The notes under the pieces are model-generated. The model made no database searches. It was given only the letters and a program-made list of their open reading frames with translations, and was not told the DNA's origin. A DNA stretch of 64,000 nt. Source: Streptomyces sp. TLI_053. Its GTDB lineage: Bacteria > Actinomycetota > Actinomycetes > Streptomycetales > Streptomycetaceae. Positions within the stretch are counted from its first letter, which is position 1; each line of letters starts with the position of its first letter. The stretch covers positions 8,211,501 through 8,275,500 of the forward strand of contig NZ_LT629775.1 in NCBI RefSeq assembly GCF_900105395.1, written 5' to 3'. Shown in pieces: positions 59,207-64,000 of the stretch. The position numbers and the translations under genes are program-made.

Positions 59207-61267
59207 ATGACCACCGACGACCTGAGCGGCACCGACCACCTGAGCGGCACCGACCACCGGCGCGGCACCGCCAACCCCCCGATCGCCAACCCCCCGATCG
59301 CCAACCCCCCGACCACCAACCTCCCGATCACCAACGTGCTGGTCGCCAACCGCGGCGAGATCGCCCGCCGGATCTTCCGCACCTGCCGCGAACTCGGCAT
59401 CGCCACCACCGCCGTGTACGCCGACCCGGACGCGGCCGCGCCTCACGTCCGGGAGGCCGACAGCGCCGTCCGGCTGCCCGGCGCCGCGCCCGCCGACACC
59501 TACCTGCGGGCCGATCTGATCGTCCGCGCCGCGCTGGACGCCGGTGCCGACGCCGTCCATCCCGGGTACGGATTCCTCTCCGAGAGCCCCGGGTTCGCGC
59601 AGGCCGTACTGGACGCCGGCCTGTGCTGGGTCGGGCCGACGCCGTCCGCGATCGCCGCGATGGGGTCCAAGACCGCCGCCAAGCACCTGATGGCCGAGGC
59701 CGGCGTGCCCGTGCTGGACGCGCTCGACGCCCCCACCGAGGCCGACCTGCCGCTGCTGGTCAAGGCGGCCGCCGGCGGGGGCGGACGCGGCATGCGGATC
59801 GTCCGGGACCTCGCCGACCTGCCGGCCGAACTCGACGCCGCCCGGGCGGAGGCGGCCAAGGCCTTCGGCTCGGACGAGGTGTTCTGCGAGCGCTACCTGC
59901 CGACCGGTCGGCACGTCGAGGTCCAGCTGCTGGCGGACGCGCACGGCACGGTCTGGGCGGTCGGCGACCGGGACTGCTCACTGCAGCGGCGCCACCAGAA
60001 GGTGATCGAGGAGGCCCCGGCCCCCGGCCTCCCGGACGACGTCCGTACGGCCCTGCACGCCGCGGCGGTGAGCGCGGCCAGGGCGATCGGCTACACCGGC
60101 GCCGGCACCGCCGAGTTCCTGCTCGCCGAGGACGGCCGGTTCTGGTTCCTGGAGATGAACACCCGCCTCCAGGTCGAGCACCCGGTCACCGAGGCCGTCA
60201 CCGGACTGGACCTGGTCGCACTCCAACTCGCCGTGGCGGAAGGGGAGAAGCTCCCCGGCCCGGACGCGCCGCCGACCACCGGGCACGCCGTCGAGGCCCG
60301 GCTCTACGCGGAGGACCCGGCCAAGGACTGGCAGCCCGCCACCGGGACCCTGCACCGTCTCGAACTCGCTTGTGATCACGAGGAGTTCAGATCGACGGGC
60401 GAGTCCGGACTGCGGCTCGACCCCGGGTTCGCGCCAGGGGGCGAGATCACCCCGCACTACGACGCGATGCTCGCCAAGGTGATCGCCTGGGCGCCGACCC
60501 GCACGGCCGCCGCCCGCAGACTGGCGGACGCGCTGGCCCGGGCCAGGGTCCACGGACCGTCCACCAACCGGGAGTTGCTGGTCCACGCGCTGCGCCACCC
60601 GGCCTTCCTCGCCGGGCGGGTGCACACCGGCTTCCTGGCCGAGCACGCGGCCGGGCTGCTCGCGCCGGACGCCAAGGGCAGCGGACGCGCGGCGCTGGCC
60701 GCCGCCCTCGCCGAGGCGGCCGCCCGGTCCGCGGCACGGACCGGCGCACTGCCGTCGGGCTGGCGCAATCTGCCGTCCCAGCCCCAGGTCAGGCGCTACC
60801 GCACCGAGGACGGCGCGGAGTCGGTGGTCCGCTATCGGCTCACCCGGGACGGGCTGCGGGCCGAGGGGCACCCCGGGGTGGCCCTGGCCGAGGCCTCCGC
60901 CGAGCGGGTGGTACTGAGTGAGGGGGAGGTCCTGCGCACCTACGAGGTCGCCCGCCACGGCGACCGGGTGTACGTCGACACGCCGTTCGGCAGCACCGTG
61001 CTCACGGCGCTCCCCCGCTTCCCGGACCCCGTCGGCCGGACCGACCCCGGCGCCCTGCTGGCCCCGATGCCGGGCACCGTCGTCCGCGTCGCGGCCGGGG
61101 TCGGTGACACCGTGACCGCCGGACAGCCGTTGCTCTGGCTGGAGGCGATGAAGATGGAGCACAAGGTCACCGCCCCGGCCGACGGCGTCCTCGCCGAACT
61201 CCGGGCCGCTCCCGGACAGCAGGTCGAACTCGGCACCCTGCTCGCCGTCGTGCACCCCGCGTCCTGA
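59207..61267 (+). CDS. Biotin carboxylase / biotin carrier alpha subunit
   Basis: 686 aa from ATG 59207 after GAGGGAG. Residues 1-~43 are an unusual extension of small repeats (TDDLSGTDHLSGTDHRRGT; NPPIANPPIANPPTTN); the conserved start is NVLVANRGEIARRIFRTCRE, so GTG 59336 is an alternative start. ATP-grasp biotin carboxylase blocks: AAAGGGGRGMRIVRDL, CSLQRRHQKVIEEAPAP, FLEMNTRLQVEHPVTE. The C-terminal biotinyl domain contains LWLEAMKMEHKVTAPADGVL with the biotinylated Lys. It works with the carboxyltransferase upstream to carboxylate a branched acyl-CoA. Confidence 0.92.
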   Translation: MTTDDLSGTDHLSGTDHRRGTANPPIANPPIANPPTTNLPITNVLVANRGEIARRIFRTCRELGIATTAVYADPDAAAPHVREADSAVRLPGAAPADTYLRADLIVRAALDAGADAVHPGYGFLSESPGFAQAVLDAGLCWVGPTPSAIAAMGSKTAAKHLMAEAGVPVLDALDAPTEADLPLLVKAAAGGGGRGMRIVRDLADLPAELDAARAEAAKAFGSDEVFCERYLPTGRHVEVQLLADAHGTVWAVGDRDCSLQRRHQKVIEEAPAPGLPDDVRTALHAAAVSAARAIGYTGAGTAEFLLAEDGRFWFLEMNTRLQVEHPVTEAVTGLDLVALQLAVAEGEKLPGPDAPPTTGHAVEARLYAEDPAKDWQPATGTLHRLELACDHEEFRSTGESGLRLDPGFAPGGEITPHYDAMLAKVIAWAPTRTAAARRLADALARARVHGPSTNRELLVHALRHPAFLAGRVHTGFLAEHAAGLLAPDAKGSGRAALAAALAEAAARSAARTGALPSGWRNLPSQPQVRRYRTEDGAESVVRYRLTRDGLRAEGHPGVALAEASAERVVLSEGEVLRTYEVARHGDRVYVDTPFGSTVLTALPRFPDPVGRTDPGALLAPMPGTVVRVAAGVGDTVTAGQPLLWLEAMKMEHKVTAPADGVLAELRAAPGQQVELGTLLAVVHPAS

Positions 61268-61452
61268 AGCCCGCACGTCCTGCAGCACCGTACGTCCTGA
61301 AACCCCGCCGCGTCCTGGAACCCCCGCACCCTGGACCGCACCTCCCGGAGCACCCGGCGTCCGGGAGCACCGCGTCGCCGACCCCCGTACCGCCACGCAC
61401 CGCGGAAGCCCGCCCCGCACCCCCGCCGAAGAACCGCCCGGAAGGACCAGCC

Positions 61453-62640
61453 ATGTCCGCACCGCGCACCACCGCCCCCGGCAGCCAGCTGATCGAGACC
61501 CCCGAACGCGTCGCCCTGCGCCGCGCCGTCGCCGACCTCGGCAACCGCTACGGCTCCGCCTACTACCTCGGCCGGGCCCGCGCCGGTCGGCCCGCCGACG
61601 AGCTCTGGGCCGAGGCCGGGAAGGCCGGCTACCTCGGCGTCAACCTCCCCGCCGAGTACGGCGGGGGCGGCGGGGGGATCACGGACCTCGCGATCGTCCT
61701 GGAGGAGCTCGGCACCGCGGGCTGCCCACTGCTCCTGCTGATCGTCTCCCCGGCGATCTGCGGCACCGTGATCGCCCGCTACGGCACCGAGGAGCAGAAG
61801 CGGAACTGGCTGCCCGGTCTGGCCGACGGCAGCCGCCGGATGGCCTTCGGCATCACCGAGCCGGACGCCGGCTCCAACTCCCACCGGATCTCCACCGTCG
61901 CCCGCCGCGACGGCGAGGACTGGCTGCTGACCGGCCGGAAGGTTTTCGTCTCGGGCATCGACCACTGCGACGCCGTGCTGTTCGTCGCCCGCACCGAAGA
62001 CGCCCGGACCGGGAAGCTGAAGCCCGCCCTGTTCGTCGTGCCGCGCGACACGCCCGGTTTCGAGTACCGGCCCATCCCGATGGAACTGGTCGCTCCCGAA
62101 AAGCAGTTCCAGGTCTTCCTGGACGACGTGCGGCTGCCCGCCGAAGCACTGGTCGGCGACGAGAACGCCGGACTGCTGCAACTGTTCGCCGGTCTCAACC
62201 CCGAGCGGATCATGACGGCGGCCTTCTCGCTCGGGCTGGCCCGGCAGGCGCTCGGCAGGGCCGTCGAGTACGCGCGCACCCGGGTCGTCTGGTCCACCCC
62301 GATCGGCGCCCACCAGGGTCTCGCGCACCCGCTGGCCCAGTGCGCGGTGGAGATCGAACTGGCCCGGCTGATGACCCAGAAGGCCGCGCTGCTCTACGAC
62401 GCGGGCGAGGACGCCGCCGCGGGCGAGGCCGCGAACATGGCCAAGTACGCCGCCGGGGAGGCGGCCGCCCGGACCGTCGACCAGGCGGTGCAGACGCTCG
62501 GCGGCAACGGCCTCACCCAGGAGTACGGGCTGGGCGCGCTGCTGGCCGCCACCCGGGTGGGCCGGGTCGCGCCGGTCAGCCGCGAGATGGTGCTCAACTA
62601 CGTCGCGCAGCACACCCTCGGTCTGCCCAAGTCGTACTGA
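61453..62640 (+). CDS. Acyl-CoA dehydrogenase
   Basis: 395 aa FAD enzyme; ATG 61453 after GGAAGGA. Blocks: AGYLGVNLPAEYGGGGGGIT, MAFGITEPDAGSNSHRISTV, LTGRKVFVSGIDHCDAVLFV, LAPEKQFQVFLDDVRLP-type segment, and QTLGGNGLTQEYGLGALLAA. It oxidises an acyl-CoA to the enoyl-CoA that the carboxylase uses, consistent with isovaleryl-CoA or citronellyl-CoA dehydrogenation. The usual catalytic-Glu region (VDQAVQTLGGNGLTQEYGL) is present. It follows a ~185-bp gap containing CGTCCTG reiterations. Confidence 0.92.
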   Translation: MSAPRTTAPGSQLIETPERVALRRAVADLGNRYGSAYYLGRARAGRPADELWAEAGKAGYLGVNLPAEYGGGGGGITDLAIVLEELGTAGCPLLLLIVSPAICGTVIARYGTEEQKRNWLPGLADGSRRMAFGITEPDAGSNSHRISTVARRDGEDWLLTGRKVFVSGIDHCDAVLFVARTEDARTGKLKPALFVVPRDTPGFEYRPIPMELVAPEKQFQVFLDDVRLPAEALVGDENAGLLQLFAGLNPERIMTAAFSLGLARQALGRAVEYARTRVVWSTPIGAHQGLAHPLAQCAVEIELARLMTQKAALLYDAGEDAAAGEAANMAKYAAGEAAARTVDQAVQTLGGNGLTQEYGLGALLAATRVGRVAPVSREMVLNYVAQHTLGLPKSY

Positions 62641-63050
62641 TCCGGGCCGGGCGCGGTCCCCGCTCCTGGGCCGCACCGCGCCGCACCGCACCGCACCGCA
62701 CCGCGCCGCGCCGCGCCGGGCCCGGGCCCGCCCCGGGCTCCTCCGCCCGGCCCGCCCCCGGGCCCCGCCACCCCATTCGCCCTCGAACAGATCGTCGCAT
62801 CATCGTTCTGGCATCTGACCGGATCGTGCCCGCCCCACCACCCCGGCGCACCGCCGACCCGGCCCCACCTCGTGTTTCGCCGTACCGCGCCACCCCTGCG
62901 CCCCGCGCGCTCCGCCAAACGTCCGTCACAGGGGCGCACCGACCGCCCACTGTCCGTATGCTCCTGTCCGCGCGCCGTACGGCCGGTCGCACAGGACCTC
63001 CCGCCGGTCGCCCCGCCCCGCGCCAACTACCGCACAGGAGGCACGCCTTG
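62641..63050. promoter_or_regulatory. Gap before the acyl-CoA ligase gene, with CCGCA repeats and a -10 box
   Basis: About 410 bp. Around 62670-62720 it is a simple repeat of CCGCA/CCGCG. Less GC-rich DNA at 62770-62830 has no gene. TATGCT at 62957-62962 is a plausible -10 for the ligase gene, about 94 bp before its start. AGGAGG at 63036-63041 is the ribosome site. Confidence 0.45.
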
Positions 63051-64000
63051 GTGTTCCACAGCGAATTCCCGGACGTCGGCATCGTCGACCTCGCCCTGCA
63101 CGACGCCGTTCTCGGCGACGCCGAGCGCCACGGTGACCGGCCCGCCCTCGTCGACGGGATCACCGGCGAGACGGTCAGCTACGCGCAGCTCCTCCACGCC
63201 GTCGGCCGGGTCGCGGCCGGCCTCGCCGAAGCGGGCGTCCGCCAGGGCGACGTGGTGGCCCTGTTCAGCCCCAACACCGTCCGGTACCCGATGGCCTTCT
63301 TCGGCGCCACGCGGGCCGGCGCGACCGTCACCCCCGTCTCCTCCCTCACCACCCCCGGCGAACTCGCCGGACAGCTCGCCGACAGCGGCGCCCGCTGGCT
63401 GCTGACCGTGTCGCCGTTCCTGCCCACCGCCCGCGCCGCCGCCGAGAAGCTGGCCGCCGAGGGCCGGGAACTCGCCGGGATCGTCGTCCTGGACGGTGCC
63501 GAGGGCCACCTCTCGCTCGCCGACCTGCTCGCCGCCACCGGGCCCGCCCCCGCGATCGACCTCGACCCCGGCCGGGACGTCGCCGTGCTGCCCTACTCCA
63601 GCGGCACCACCGGCCTGCCCAAGGGCGTCATGCTCACCCACCGGTCCATCGCCACCAACCTCGCCCAGACCGACGCCGTGTTCCGTCCCGAGGTGGGCGA
63701 ACGGGTGCTCGCGGTGCTCCCGTTCTTCCACATCTACGGGCTGGCCGCGCTGCTCAACCAGCCGCTGCGCTGCGGCGCCACCGTGGTCGTACTGCCCCGC
63801 TTCGACCTGGAGCAGTTCTGCCGCACCATCCAGGACCAGCGCGTGCAGTCCGTGCTCGCGGCCCCGCCGATCGTGCTCGCCCTCGCCAAGCACCCGCTGG
63901 TCGAGGAGTTCGACCTGTCCTCGGTCCAGTACCTGCTCTGCGCCGCCGCCCCGCTGGACGGCGAACTCGCCGAGGCCTGCGCCCGCCGCCTCGGGCTGCC
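63051..64000 (+). CDS. AMP-forming acyl-CoA synthetase (4CL-like), 5' part
   Basis: Continuous frame of 316 codons to the window edge. The start is GTG 63051 or TTG 63048, both after AGGAGG. ANL-superfamily marks: VALFSPNTVRYPMAFFGATR, PGRDVAVLPYSSGTTGLPKG followed by VMLTHRS (the P-loop), VLPFFHIYGLAALLNQPLRC and SVQYLLCAAAPLDGELAEAC. The fold and LPFFHIYG resemble 4-coumarate-CoA ligase-type enzymes that activate fatty or aromatic acids with ATP and CoA. The C-terminal domain is outside the window. It may feed acids into the acyl-CoA pathway upstream. Confidence 0.9.
   Translation, partial: MFHSEFPDVGIVDLALHDAVLGDAERHGDRPALVDGITGETVSYAQLLHAVGRVAAGLAEAGVRQGDVVALFSPNTVRYPMAFFGATRAGATVTPVSSLTTPGELAGQLADSGARWLLTVSPFLPTARAAAEKLAAEGRELAGIVVLDGAEGHLSLADLLAATGPAPAIDLDPGRDVAVLPYSSGTTGLPKGVMLTHRSIATNLAQTDAVFRPEVGERVLAVLPFFHIYGLAALLNQPLRCGATVVVLPRFDLEQFCRTIQDQRVQSVLAAPPIVLALAKHPLVEEFDLSSVQYLLCAAAPLDGELAEACARRLGL

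Overview
The window is very GC-rich chromosomal DNA with third-position GC bias, many GTG starts, stop/start overlaps and several apparently leaderless promoters. Secreted proteases, a SARP regulator and a peptide natural-product-like locus point to a streptomycete (Streptomyces or Kitasatospora type). No rRNA, tRNA, CRISPR array or transposase was seen.

Layout. 1-2.1 kb: the start of a lipoprotein gene leaving the left edge (- strand) and a two-gene ABC exporter. 2.6-6.5 kb: threonine catabolism (tdh-kbl) and a LysR regulator, separated by an unusual field of perfect palindromes. 6.8-7.1 kb: a small hypothetical gene. 7.2-22.6 kb: the centrepiece, a RiPP-like locus. A LuxR-type protein and a SARP/NB-ARC activator precede a 43-residue candidate precursor peptide whose promoter carries four 11-bp-spaced heptamers ending exactly 8 bp before a -10 box, the classical SARP arrangement. 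After a tandem-repeat gap comes a tightly overlapped gene train: GT-B glycosyltransferase, a radical SAM enzyme between two paralogous alpha-helical proteins, an MFS exporter, a nucleotide-cyclase/AAA/TPR protein, a cytoplasmic subtilisin-like protease, a GAF protein and an ATP-grasp ligase of the peptide-maturase type. The inferred logic is that the SARP switches on the precursor, the radical SAM, ATP-grasp and glycosyltransferase modify it, the S8 protease trims the leader and the MFS exports it. I do not recognise this exact combination as a named class.

22.8-29.1 kb: MFS transporter, Gfo/Idh/MocA oxidoreductase, NAD-dependent epimerase, a small secreted protein and a secreted M14 carboxypeptidase. 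29.2-34.7 kb (- strand): a vWA/TROVE-like protein, its overlapping partner, a membrane-anchored multi-domain surface protein, a hypothetical protein and a vWA remnant. 35-37.4 kb: secreted M4 metalloprotease. 37.8-52.4 kb: ordinary accessory and housekeeping genes (dimethylargininase, methyltransferase, aldo-keto reductase, GNAT, DUF3291, Fe-S-type HTH regulator, SRAP DNA-damage protein, FAD enzyme, MFS, TmrB-like kinase, thioredoxin-like protein, TetR/hydrolase pair, ArsR/S41 pair, secreted toroid protein).

52.5-55.8 kb: a compositionally different islet of small hypothetical genes, bracketed and seeded by an 18-24 bp repeat present in inverted orientation at the two ends. 55.8-64 kb: an acyl-CoA catabolic operon (AtuA-like, carboxyltransferase, biotin carboxylase, acyl-CoA dehydrogenase) and the 5' part of an acyl-CoA ligase running off the right edge; this suits leucine/isovalerate or acyclic terpene breakdown through a 3-methylcrotonyl- or geranyl-CoA-type carboxylase.
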